A stretch of DNA of 64,000 nt, from the NCBI RefSeq assembly GCF_004167665.1, contig NZ_SEWE01000008.1, forward strand, positions 1-64,000, in the 5' to 3' direction. The translations under genes and the position numbers were made by a program. Below, one piece after another: positions 31,506 to 39,080 of the stretch (position 1 is its first letter; every line of letters starts with the position of its first letter). Source of the DNA: Hymenobacter persicinus (GTDB lineage: Bacteria > Bacteroidota > Bacteroidia > Cytophagales > Hymenobacteraceae). The notes under the pieces were generated by a model, which ran no database searches, was not told the origin of the DNA, and was given only the letters and a program-made list of their open reading frames with translations.

Positions 31506-32909
31506 ATGCGCCGCCAGCTACTTTGCCGCCAGCTACTTTCTTGGGTCCTGCCCTTATTACTTGCCGGTTGCCGCTCGGGGGAAGACGGCACGGAAGCAGG
31601 CAAGGCTTTTTGCCGGTGCTTGGAACAGCAAGGACCGTATTACACCGATGCTCAGGCCAACACCTTTGCAGTTCGCCGCATCTGCGAGGGCAAACTGATG
31701 GAACAGTACGCCTCCTACCGCCTGTTTGTGATTAGCATGAACCTTGCGGATACCACCGCGACGATTTCCCCTGAAGCACGCGAATCCGCCCGACTCTTTA
31801 TGCACGATTTTTTTGCCGTCGAGAATGCGTATTATGCCGGCGATACAGTCAAAAACTCCCCAGGGGGAGAGCACCCCGGCACGGCGCCTTCTCTTGCACC
31901 CGTTGCCATCGGCCATCTGCCCCCCCCGATACGGACTGCCACCTTTGCGCTGCATCAGGACACGCTCGTCGTGGCCAACGACAAAGCCATCTTTCTGTTC
32001 CGCCTGGGCCCCGGACCGCCGTTTCGCCTACAACCCCTTGGTACGGTGGCCGTGGAGGGGGACGTATACGCGACCAGCTATCAGGATGGGGTGCTCATCA
32101 TCGCCCACGGCGGTGAGTTAAGTGCCTTCACCGCCGCGGGCCGGCGCCTCTGGCACCGTTCCTACCCCTATATTATCCAACATGCCGTGCGCGCTGGTGG
32201 GCACCTCTACTTCCACGTGGCCTACACAGGCCTTTACTGCGTGGAGGCGGCGACGGGGCAGCCACGGTGGACCCATGCAGAGGAGGGTGCGGTCTGGGGC
32301 CTGGCACTAGAGAGGGAGCGGCTTGTGGTCGCCGGCTTTAAGGACGCGGTCAGCTGCTTCAATCCGCACACCGGCGCGCTCGTGTGGCGTACTCGTTTGC
32401 CCGACCGCTTTGTTTCTGTCCCGGCCGTCACCGCCACGCAGGTAGCCCTCAACACCTCCTCGCTGGGGGAGGCACCCGCTCTGACAGTGATGATGGGACT
32501 GGCCGACGGGCGGGTGCAGCACACCTACGCGACGCCTGTGGCGAGCCGCCCATACTTGCATCGGGCTGAGAACCTGGTCCGGCCCGCCCTCATCGGGACC
32601 CAGCTTGTATTCGGCTTCTACCCCCCACGCTTGCACGTGGTGGACGTGAGCTGCGGAACCCGCGAAGAGCTAGCCTTGCCCGCGGGGGCGCAGGTGGCCA
32701 CGGCCCTACTCGCTCGCCCTGGAGCAGTGTGGTTCGGCAGCGCTGACGGCCGACTCGTGCGCTTGGCTCTTACTGCCCCCCCGGGCACTGTCAGGCTCCA
32801 GTACAGCTCCCCACTAGATAATTCGCTCTCGAACTTGGTAGCCAGCGGAAACGCACTGTACGTTGTCACCAGAGGGGGCACCCTGTACCGGGTACCGTCG
32901 GCAGATTGA
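31506..32909 (+). CDS. Beta-propeller (PQQ-like) lipoprotein
   Basis: A 467-residue lipoprotein: signal LLSWVLPLLLAGC with lipobox LAGC. Residues about 30-105 are helical with Cys pairs (FCRCLEQQG, RRICEG). Residues 140-467 form a PQQ/WD40-like propeller with repeats such as GRRLWHRSYPY, TGQPRWTHAEEGAVWGLAL, TGALVWRTRLPDRFVSVPAV and GTLYRVPS. Such propellers act as scaffolds or, as in BamB, assist outer membrane assembly. Its partner is not identifiable. A TATATTTA element 10 bp before the ATG may be a -7 box, giving a very short leader. Confidence 0.78.
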   Translation: MRRQLLCRQLLSWVLPLLLAGCRSGEDGTEAGKAFCRCLEQQGPYYTDAQANTFAVRRICEGKLMEQYASYRLFVISMNLADTTATISPEARESARLFMHDFFAVENAYYAGDTVKNSPGGEHPGTAPSLAPVAIGHLPPPIRTATFALHQDTLVVANDKAIFLFRLGPGPPFRLQPLGTVAVEGDVYATSYQDGVLIIAHGGELSAFTAAGRRLWHRSYPYIIQHAVRAGGHLYFHVAYTGLYCVEAATGQPRWTHAEEGAVWGLALERERLVVAGFKDAVSCFNPHTGALVWRTRLPDRFVSVPAVTATQVALNTSSLGEAPALTVMMGLADGRVQHTYATPVASRPYLHRAENLVRPALIGTQLVFGFYPPRLHVVDVSCGTREELALPAGAQVATALLARPGAVWFGSADGRLVRLALTAPPGTVRLQYSSPLDNSLSNLVASGNALYVVTRGGTLYRVPSAD

Positions 32910-33023
32910 AGCATTCCCAGGGAGACGCAACGTGCGAGGGACGAAGGCGCCGTTCACGACCTGGCAGATGCGTGGATTGAAACGCGCTGACCAGCAAATG
33001 GAATCTAACACTAGTGCTTACTG

Positions 33024-33052
33024 GTTCATCTAAACGGTCCACAGCTAAACCA
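33024..33052 (-). repeat. Array site 21 (inverted)
   Basis: On the minus strand: GGTTTAGCTGT then GGACCGTTTAGATGAAC. It matches site 8 up to the GGACCGTTT core and then differs. Confidence 0.78.
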
Positions 33053-33767
33053 GGCTTTAGCAAGTTATGATAGGTAACTGCATGCCCGAAAATTTAATCC
33101 CGGTGCTCTGTGCTTGCTCCAGCGTTTGCTTTACGCGCTCCGACACGTAAAGGCCTGCCCCTTGTAGAAAAAACAAATCCAGGTGCTTGTCAAACGCGGG
33201 AGTCAGTACCAAGTGCTCCGGCCACATGAGCCATTCCTGGGAGTTGAGGAACTCCTGCTGGGTCGCGAATCGGAGCTGTTGCTTGTTGTTCAACAGGTCA
33301 TTGCCGGTGCAAAAGGTTGAGCGGGAAAAATCAATAAAGCCCGCGCCCAGCAACGGCACCCGCACCAGCGCATAGTCGTTTACGCCCGGTGCCCCGCCCG
33401 GCACCTCCACGGGGAAGGTGTGCGTGAAGCGGGTGTTGAACGGCGCGAGGAGGGCTTGTGTCCGTTTATGCAGCAAAAAAGGGCACTTCCACAGATGGGG
33501 CCCGAAGGAAAGAAAATCGGTCATTTTGGCCCCACGCAGCACCCGCAAGCACCGGATGCGCCCGCCGGGCACTGCATCGCTTTGGGGCTCAGATGCCTGC
33601 AGCGTCGCGAGAAAGTCGTCGTCGCAAATCTCGACTTGCATAATGCCATTGCGCACCCCGATGACCTTCGGGTCCGAAGGAAGGACCAAGGGGAAATAAC
33701 AGCGATTCGGCTCATCCATGGTCGGCAGGAAGTAAACGGTACATGGGTGCTAAAAGTAAAGAGCGTT
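33032..33767 (-). repeat. 736-bp duplicated cassette, copy 2 (inverted)
   Basis: Inverted, equal-length copy of 17306-18041. Its left limit (in cassette orientation) is at array site 22 and its right limit is inside array site 21. Confidence 0.85.
33057..33719 (-). CDS. DUF1629/Imm11-like immunity-type protein, copy 2
   Basis: A 220-residue protein, 95% identical to the protein at 17354-18016 (11 substitutions). Changes cluster toward the C-terminus (for example RLLDLFVLQGV to KHLDLFFLQGA), where DUF1629/Imm11-like proteins would contact a partner. Its reading frame is intact. The same internal promoter-like TACTTTTA is present in its leader. With the other copy it forms a long inverted repeat about 15 kb apart, a potential substrate for inversion. 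Confidence 0.7.
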   Translation of the reverse strand: MDEPNRCYFPLVLPSDPKVIGVRNGIMQVEICDDDFLATLQASEPQSDAVPGGRIRCLRVLRGAKMTDFLSFGPHLWKCPFLLHKRTQALLAPFNTRFTHTFPVEVPGGAPGVNDYALVRVPLLGAGFIDFSRSTFCTGNDLLNNKQQLRFATQQEFLNSQEWLMWPEHLVLTPAFDKHLDLFFLQGAGLYVSERVKQTLEQAQSTGIKFSGMQLPIITC

Positions 33768-33769
33768 CC

Positions 33770-33801
33770 GTTTAGGGAAACGGTCCGAATAGCGAAACGA
33801 G
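33770..33801 (-). repeat. Array site 22 (inverted)
   Basis: On the minus strand: CTCGTTTCGCTATTC then GGACCGTTTCCCTAAAC. The last well-conserved site. Confidence 0.8.
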
Positions 33802-33907
33802 GGTAACCCGAAGTGATGGATTCTATTTGGTATCTTTTGCGCAACGCAACTAGGCAGCCATCCGCTTTACTATCTCAAGTTTCTAGCCCTACAACCAACG
33901 CATTACC

Positions 33908-34561
33908 ATGAGTTCTCGAACCCTAATTAACCTGCAGGCTTTCCAGGCTGAAAACAAATTTGCTGATGCAGTATGGGAAGCACGGGGTTTGAATTCGTCC
34001 GCCAGCGAGTTGTTGGCCCACATGAAGAGCTTGTTTAATGACTGCACTGAAAAGCTAATTATCCAGGTTCAACAGGGAACCACCAAGCGCCAACTAAAGC
34101 AGACGCTGGTGATGGGGCTTACTACTTTTGACAGTGGAGATTATGATACCGAAGAAAAGGAGTTCATCGCTGATAGGATCTATGAGTTGGCGCAGCTCGT
34201 GGAAGTCGATATGAAGGACGAATTAAATACGTGGTCTTACGGGAATGCTCTCTCTGCGCTAATAGAGGTATTTAAGAGTGTCAAGCCCCAAAAGGCGGCT
34301 CCTGCCCTTACGCAGGAGTGCACGAAGTGTAAGGCGGTACTAGAAACGTTTATTCTTGAAAAACGGGAGGCCATTCCTAGTGCTTGCTTTATGGTTGCCC
34401 AGTGTCAGGCTTGCTTTGAATTAAACTTAATAGAAATACCTGACGGGGTGGCACGGATGCACTGTGGGAAATACAATGCCCTGCAACGTCTAAACCGGAG
34501 ACAATGCACCTCAGAGCAGGCCAAAGCCAAACTTGAACAACTTAAGAATTCTAAGGAATAA
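33908..34561 (+). CDS. DUF4844 protein with C-terminal zinc-ribbon-like part
   Basis: A 217-residue protein. Residues about 5-115 match DUF4844 (GLNSSASEL near the start, then LTTFDSGDYDTEEKEFIAD and LNTWSYG). DUF4844 occurs in immunity-type contexts. The C-terminal 85 residues hold two Cys-x2-Cys pairs (CTKCKAVLETF and CQACFEL) about 35 residues apart, suggesting a zinc-binding module not usual for DUF4844. TATCTTTTG at 33831 could be its -7 promoter box. Confidence 0.75.
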   Translation: MSSRTLINLQAFQAENKFADAVWEARGLNSSASELLAHMKSLFNDCTEKLIIQVQQGTTKRQLKQTLVMGLTTFDSGDYDTEEKEFIADRIYELAQLVEVDMKDELNTWSYGNALSALIEVFKSVKPQKAAPALTQECTKCKAVLETFILEKREAIPSACFMVAQCQACFELNLIEIPDGVARMHCGKYNALQRLNRRQCTSEQAKAKLEQLKNSKE

Positions 34562-34667
34562 GCTACCTAAATGCGTGCTGCTTGCCATCAGTGCAGAGCT
34601 ACATGATTTGGCAGCGTAAGGCCGCCTCGTAGCCTTATTAACCAAGGTACAATCACCTTTTTTGAGA

Positions 34668-34973
34668 ATGGAAGCAGCGCAAGCAATAATGACGTTTATC
34701 CAAGACGTCACCAGTACTCAGGATTTGGTCATCACCCCGGCCACTCGCATTGAGGAAGACCTTGGGGTTACAGGGCAAGATGCTGTTGACTTATTGCTCG
34801 CTATTGCTGCGCGCTACCACGTCGACTTGCGCCACCTGCGCTGGGATAAATATTTTTATTCAGAGCCCCACTTGGGCAACTTTTTGATGGGGTATCGCCC
34901 GAGGGAGCTCTTTACCGTCGGCGACATCCTACAGGCGGTGGAACGAGGCTGTTTTGGTCCGGAGTATTCCTAG
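34668..34973 (+). CDS. DUF1493 family protein
   Basis: A 101-residue acidic protein. TRIEEDLGVTGQDAVDLLLAIAARYHVDL has the DUF1493 signature (T-x-L/I-xx-DLG-x-x-G-xDA), an acyl-carrier-like helical fold lacking the phosphopantetheine Ser. The ATG at 34668 is used; a TTG lies two codons upstream. The end of the protein (FTVGDILQAVERG) also fits the family. Function unknown; it is often in small-gene and immunity-type clusters. Confidence 0.78.
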   Translation: MEAAQAIMTFIQDVTSTQDLVITPATRIEEDLGVTGQDAVDLLLAIAARYHVDLRHLRWDKYFYSEPHLGNFLMGYRPRELFTVGDILQAVERGCFGPEYS

Positions 34974-35023
34974 GGACTTGCTGACGAATAATGAATAATG
35001 TATTACTAAAGCAGTGCCTCTAA

Positions 35024-35053
35024 GTTCACGAAAAGGGTAGGGAAAGCGAAAGC
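35024..35053 (-). repeat. Possible degenerate array site 23 (inverted)
   Basis: GTTCACGAAAAGGGTA followed by GGAAAGCGAAAG resembles an inverted site, but the core GGTCC is lost. Weak. Confidence 0.3.
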
Positions 35054-35069
35054 GAAAGGAGGATCTGTA

Positions 35070-36080
35070 TTAACCTTGTTCTGTTTTCAGAATTTGCTGC
35101 CAATGTTCCTGGATGAACCGAAGGGCATTTTTCGTTCGGGGCACACTATCTCGGCTTACATATTCCTGTAGCACCTCATCCATTTCTTCCACTGCAATGG
35201 GAGCATGCAGGTGTGGGAGATGTTCGCGCAGCCAGAGTGAGGTATTTTGTGTTTCGCTCGTGGTGCTGCAATTCACCAAAGCATCTAACGCAATTAAACT
35301 TAAGGGGCGCCCAGCTTGCAGCCACCTATCGATGCGCTCCCAGGTGATGCCCAGAGCGGCAGCGGCCACGCCATAGTTTCCTACGACATGGGTAATTGAA
35401 GAACAGTGAGTCTCAAGCCAGTCTAACGGCGTGGCGCCCTCTAAATAACACAAGCACGTTACGTATTCTGCAAGGGTCTTTTCACTAAGTGTATTGAGCG
35501 CTGACAGGATGTAGGCATTCGCCTCAGCGGCAGGAAAGCAGCGAGATAAGGCGTAAGCAAAAGCCAACACTTGTTCTGGCTCCTCAGCTAAATCCAGCTG
35601 ATATTTCACCCAGGCATAGGCTTGGTCCCCCAATGATTCTGCGGCAATTTCTACGCACTTCGGGAGTAAATACGGATTCAGAGCTAGCTTCTCGTCTAAA
35701 ACATGTAGCACTTGGCTGGGAGCAAAAGCCACTAGGTAAGCTGTCACTGCAGGCGGGTACCACCATTTGACTAAGGCATAATCAATCAAGCCATCCACCT
35801 GGCTACTTAAACTAACCAGGGTAGGGAAAGCGAATAACTCTTCATGTTGGACTACCTCCTCAGCCGCGCAGGCAATCCCATCGTCGTCATAGAAGTCATC
35901 GTGTAGATCGTACTCGTGTCCATGGCGAGCCACTAGGTGGAAGTATTCCAGTGGCCGCAAGGACCGCTGCTGCAGCCGGTGATAGCAGGCCTGGCATAGA
36001 CAGTAGGGAAGTACCGACTCGTTGAGCCGTTCTCGTATCACAACGGGCCGCAGACGGCAGGCTTCGCAGGGGGAGGGCAT
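35070..36080 (-). CDS. Zinc-finger and helical-repeat protein, unknown
   Basis: A 336-residue protein. The first 35 residues have two Cys pairs (CEACRLRP and CLCQACYHRL) that could bind zinc. Residues about 95-300 are helices of HEAT-like character (LLPKCVEIAAESLGD, EQVLAFAYALSRCFP, LGITWERIDRWLQAGR). The zinc-finger plus HEAT-like layout is seen in small hypothetical proteins of Cytophagales, but I cannot name a family. It closes the gene-dense part of the island before the ORF-poor region. Confidence 0.6.
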   Translation of the reverse strand: MPSPCEACRLRPVVIRERLNESVLPYCLCQACYHRLQQRSLRPLEYFHLVARHGHEYDLHDDFYDDDGIACAAEEVVQHEELFAFPTLVSLSSQVDGLIDYALVKWWYPPAVTAYLVAFAPSQVLHVLDEKLALNPYLLPKCVEIAAESLGDQAYAWVKYQLDLAEEPEQVLAFAYALSRCFPAAEANAYILSALNTLSEKTLAEYVTCLCYLEGATPLDWLETHCSSITHVVGNYGVAAAALGITWERIDRWLQAGRPLSLIALDALVNCSTTSETQNTSLWLREHLPHLHAPIAVEEMDEVLQEYVSRDSVPRTKNALRFIQEHWQQILKTEQG

Positions 36081-36903
36081 AGTGACGTAATACTACATAA
36101 ACGGCTAAGCCTCGAAACTACCGCTTTTCACAAAGGCCGCGTCTGTAACGCTATATTAGGTACAGAATAACGGTCGCAAGCGCTCAACTACCGCCGAAAA
36201 GGGTAGCCGGCGTGGTATCCGGCATAGCTTTCCCGCGCCGGCTGGAGCCGGTGTGTCGCTGACCTCATCGAAATTGACTTATGCTACGATTCGGTGCGGG
36301 CAAAACTGGGCCGAAAGGCCCATCGTTTGACGCGGTTTTCCCGTACTGGTAGATAGGGCTTCTACACCAGCCTTTAGGCGGATGTTTTGACACCCGTTTG
36401 TAGCGGTATCTGGCCCCGAACGGAGCGCGGCGGATCGGATGCCCTGGTAACGCCATTTGCTGAGTGCGGGAACCGGTCTTCTACCCCGGAAAAGGTGTGA
36501 GCCGATGAGCGGAGAAAAAGGGCTCCTGCGCGGAATCCGCTGAACAGGTTGGCAATTTCCAGGGGGCTGCATTGGTCTGGCATATCGTGCCCGTATGCGG
36601 GGTCGTTACACCCCACGAAAAGCCTTACAATACGGTGCTGCTGCCACGTGTATCGGCGGGAGGAAAGCCCCTGTTTTTTGCGTCAGCCAAAGAGCCGCAT
36701 TGGTACGGCCTAGCACTGGGGATTTATCGATCCAAAAAGGGGGCGTAGAATCCCTCCACAGCAGGGTGCCGTTTCCTGGTACTATTCTCAGCAACGGGCG
36801 AGCGTTTGCCAGGCCTAGCAAGTTGTTTTGACCCCGCCAGGCACCCCTGCGCCAGCTGGTCGGCTAGGAAGTGCGCAGCTCCCCAGCCATTTCAACCTCT
36901 GGA

Positions 36904-36960
36904 AAGTGCTTCCGAGCGTTTTAAACGCTCGGAAGCACTTTTAAACGCTCGGAAGCACTT
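36904..36960. repeat. Palindrome plus tandem repeat
   Basis: AAGTGCTTCCGAGCGTTT pairs perfectly with its complement around one T (36904-36940). The 20-bp unit from TTAAACGCTC to AAGCACTT is repeated once more in tandem (36941-36960). Confidence 0.85.
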
Positions 36961-37243
36961 GCGAGCGTTTCCGTGGTCGTAGTAGGCGGTTGCCCGTCCC
37001 AGACCGGGGCCTGGGACCCATCAGCCGGCCCGCTTTGGTAAGCCAAGGCGGTCTGGCGCTGTTCTTTTTTGCTTCGATAATAACGTATCCCAGAGGGGGA
37101 TACCTGGTGTTATCTCTGCCACCCATAGAAGTCGACGCGCTCGCGCATCCGGTCGGCACTGCCCCAACGCACCGCGTTGCCTTGGCGCAGCCCCGGCAGG
37201 GTGCTCTTTTCACGGTTTCCCACCCCCGGTGCAAAACACTTCT

Positions 37244-37292
37244 GACCGTTTCAAAAACGTTTATGCCCGTTTCTGAACGCTTGTGACCGTTT
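37244..37292 (+). repeat. Direct GACCGTTT repeats
   Basis: GACCGTTT at 37244-37251 and 37285-37292, with CCCGTTTCTGAAC between them at 37265-37277. The repeats share the core and the GAAC end of the array sites, outside the array proper. Confidence 0.5.
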
Positions 37293-37377
37293 GGACTGGC
37301 CCTCCAGTTTGGGATGGAGCACTCACTACGGCTGCTTGGTGGCCGCGGAGGCAGGACCCAGCGCCGCGCGGATCAAA

Positions 37378-37429
37378 GGGTTTCTGTGGGGGGCGTGGGC
37401 TTGTGTGGGTTTACTTGGGTTTGTGTGGG
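37378..37429 (+). repeat. G-tract cluster, possible G-quadruplex
   Basis: Six runs of at least three G, mostly spaced by 7 bases, with two copies of TTGTGTGGGTTT. The pattern fits G-quadruplex formation on the + strand. Confidence 0.6.
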
Positions 37430-37627
37430 TTTGCGACGAGCCCTGGGGATGGAGCCGCGCGTTCACACCACCACGCATACCCTACGCGTTGGAGCGCCTC
37501 AAAAAGGCGGGCGTCGGGCCGTACCCCACGCGCCGCTAGCCATCGAAAGTGGCTGAGAGGGCTGGTTCGGGCACCTAAAGTAACTAAGCCACCCCCCGGT
37601 GATGCCTACAGGTCGGTGGGCGGAGCG

Positions 37628-38857
37628 CTAGCCCCAGGCTTTTTCCATCTGGGCCCGCTTCTCCGTATCGGCTACCTTGACATAGCGCATCAGGGTTTTA
37701 ATGTCTTTGTGCCCGGTAAACTTCATGATGATGGCCGGGGCCATGCCGCGCTCCAGGCTTTGCGTCACAAAGGTGCGCCGTCCCGTGTGGGAGGAGAGCA
37801 GCTCGTATTTAGGCTGCCAGTGCTCGATGCGCTGACTGCCTTGATAGTGAACCACCTGCACCGGCGCGTCCAGCCCACAGTACTGTCCGAGCTCCTTCAC
37901 ATAGGTGTTGAACTTTTGCTGGGAGAGTAGGGGCAGACCCTGCGGATAGCGTTCCAGGACAGCCCGCGAATACGGGTTCAGGTCTAGGTACAGCCAGTCC
38001 CGGGTTTTAATAGTGCGCACTACTACTTGGTTGCCTTTGATCTGGTCAGGGCGCACGGTACTGAAGTCCGAGTGGCGTAGTCCCGTGCTACAGGCAAATA
38101 CGAACAGGTCGCGCACGCGGGCCAGCCGCGGCTCGGCTAGCAGATCGAAGTGTACCAGGCGGTCGAGTTCCTCGCGGGTGAGATAAACCACGTCGGTTTC
38201 GGTATGGCGCAGGGCCTTAAACTGGCGAAAGGAGGTGTTCTGCGTCAAGCCCTGTTCACTAGCGTAGCCCATGACGACCTTGACCCGCTTGAGTTGGTTG
38301 TTGGCCGTGCCATTGGTCATGCGCAACTCCTTGGTCAGAAAGGTGACAAAGGCATGGTAAAAGGGCGTGTCGATGGCGTCCAGCGTTAGTGGACGCCGTT
38401 TCTGGGCGGCAAAGGCGGTGAGATGGTTCAGCGTAGTGCGGTAATGCTTGATGGTGCCGTGCGCTTTGGTAGCCTGGGTCGCCGTAATGTAGGCGTCGAA
38501 CAAGGCCAAGAAGTTCGGCGTCGCGGTTGGCGTCCCTTCTGCCAAGGTAGCCGCGGAGCCGGTCGGGGAGGACAGCTGCTCGCGGAGGTAGGCGGGTGTA
38601 GGCTCGAGCTTCTGGTGGATGGCTCCCGCAACAAGCTGGTTTATATCGGCCAGATACGCCTGTAACCGACTATTGAGGGCTTTAATTTCCTCCGCATTAC
38701 CGGACACCTTTTCCAGCCGAGCATGCCAGTGGGCCGGATCTATTTTCTCTTTGGTAGAAAAGTAATAGTTGCGGCTCTTAAACGTGTATTGGACGTACAC
38801 GGTCGTCTTGCCGAAAGACGTGCGGTCATTGCGCAGACGCAATTTGGTGGTGGCCAT
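37628..38857 (-). CDS. Tyrosine recombinase, island integrase
   Basis: A 409-residue phage-type integrase of Bacteroidota type: N-terminal arm-binding segment, SAM-like core-binding domain (about 105-205) and catalytic domain. Catalytic residues visible are Arg in STGLRHSDF, H357-x-x-R360 (HTGRR), H383 (TGHKD) and Tyr392 (MRYVKVAD). It would cut at the tRNA-Lys 3' end and exchange attL/attR. The gene starts 43 bp from the arm-type repeat and 174 bp from attR, with the start codon toward attR, as in most islands of this type. Confidence 0.95.
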   Translation of the reverse strand: MATTKLRLRNDRTSFGKTTVYVQYTFKSRNYYFSTKEKIDPAHWHARLEKVSGNAEEIKALNSRLQAYLADINQLVAGAIHQKLEPTPAYLREQLSSPTGSAATLAEGTPTATPNFLALFDAYITATQATKAHGTIKHYRTTLNHLTAFAAQKRRPLTLDAIDTPFYHAFVTFLTKELRMTNGTANNQLKRVKVVMGYASEQGLTQNTSFRQFKALRHTETDVVYLTREELDRLVHFDLLAEPRLARVRDLFVFACSTGLRHSDFSTVRPDQIKGNQVVVRTIKTRDWLYLDLNPYSRAVLERYPQGLPLLSQQKFNTYVKELGQYCGLDAPVQVVHYQGSQRIEHWQPKYELLSSHTGRRTFVTQSLERGMAPAIIMKFTGHKDIKTLMRYVKVADTEKRAQMEKAWG

Positions 38858-38899
38858 GCAGGGGTAGGGGAGGAGTTGCCCAAAAGTAGCACAAGTAAA

Positions 38900-38924
38900 A
38901 GTGGGTATGCAAGTGGGTATGTAA
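38900..38924 (+). repeat. Integrase arm-type repeat, right
   Basis: Two tandem GTGGGTATG units, in the same orientation as at 2694-2718, with Y positions swapped. Confidence 0.6.
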
Positions 38925-39030
38925 ATTTCGCCTACTGGATAGTAATCTCGATAAGCCTATTGACTAACAATAGGCCTTAGAGCGCCTGTAGAAGCTGTTT
39001 TTATAAAATAGTGTAAGTTATAGCGTGATT

Positions 39031-39048
39031 CCAGCGGGATCACCAAAA
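39031..39048 (+). other. attR core
   Basis: Copy of the tRNA-Lys 3' end including CCA and AAA, identical to 2640-2657. The bases upstream do not form a tRNA. Confidence 0.8.
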
Positions 39049-39080
39049 CCCTCCTTGCGTCATGCAGGGAGGGTTTTTTA
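39045..39080 (+). terminator. Terminator after attR
   Basis: Stem ACCCTCC/GGGAGGGT with a T tract, a diverged copy of the terminator at 2655-2690. One of the two is the original chromosomal tRNA-Lys terminator. Confidence 0.8.

Larger units (their letters stand above)
12473..33801. other. Gene-cassette array with repeated recombination-type sites
   Basis: About two dozen copies of a short site (core GGACCGTTTNGCTGAAC, often preceded by CTCGTTTCGCTTTTCGG) separate small gene units of roughly 0.5-1 kb, with one large 4.4-kb unit. From 12.5 to 27.7 kb every site reads in + orientation although genes point both ways; from 31.1 to 33.8 kb every site is inverted. Two pairs of duplicated units have homology limits at the sites. 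These facts suit a recombinase-built cassette array better than promoters or terminators. The mechanism is inferred. Confidence 0.7.
36081..37627. other. ORF-poor structured region beside the integrase
   Basis: About 1.55 kb with no convincing gene on either strand: the open frames are short, overlap on both strands and lack protein-like features. It contains many short hairpins between 36180 and 36560 (for example GGGCCGAAAGGCCC), a perfect 37-bp palindrome with a tandem copy (36904-36960), repeated GACCGTTT (37244-37292) and a G-tract cluster (37378-37429). It may be an origin or transfer region, a structured RNA, or decayed sequence. Confidence 0.5.
2640..39048. mobile_element. Genomic island integrated in tRNA-Lys
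   Basis: An 18-bp identical direct repeat (CCAGCGGGATCACCAAAA) lies at the tRNA-Lys 3' end (2640-2657) and at 39031-39048, and imperfect homology continues through a terminator on both sides. A tyrosine recombinase (37628-38857) points inward from the right end, and paired GTGGGTATG repeats lie just inside both ends. No relaxase, conjugation or phage structural gene was seen, so the island probably relies on the integrase plus help from elsewhere to move. Its cargo is a candidate defence module, surface proteins, and a long array of small gene cassettes. Confidence 0.85.

Noticed and set aside
12473..33801. Array motif as a promoter (GTTTNG as -33 box)
   Set aside because: Spacing to TAnnTTTG-like elements varies widely, and the motif keeps its orientation even where the gene points the other way, so it often lies at gene 3' ends.
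12473..33801. Classical integron attC sites
   Set aside because: There are no RYYYAAC/GTTRRRY paired ends or long imperfect hairpin, and no IntI with its extra motif. The recombinases here are of serine type, apart from the island integrase at the far end.
12473..33801. CRISPR array
   Set aside because: Repeats are spaced by whole genes, degenerate, and no cas gene is present.
36096..36117. TAAACGGCTAAGCCTCGAAAC as an inverted array site
   Set aside because: The core GGTCC is absent and spacing is wrong; only loose similarity.
36265..37556. Several open frames of 60-100 codons between 36.2 and 37.6 kb
   Set aside because: They overlap on both strands, have biased, arginine- or glycine-rich composition typical of chance frames in GC-rich DNA, and show no domain.
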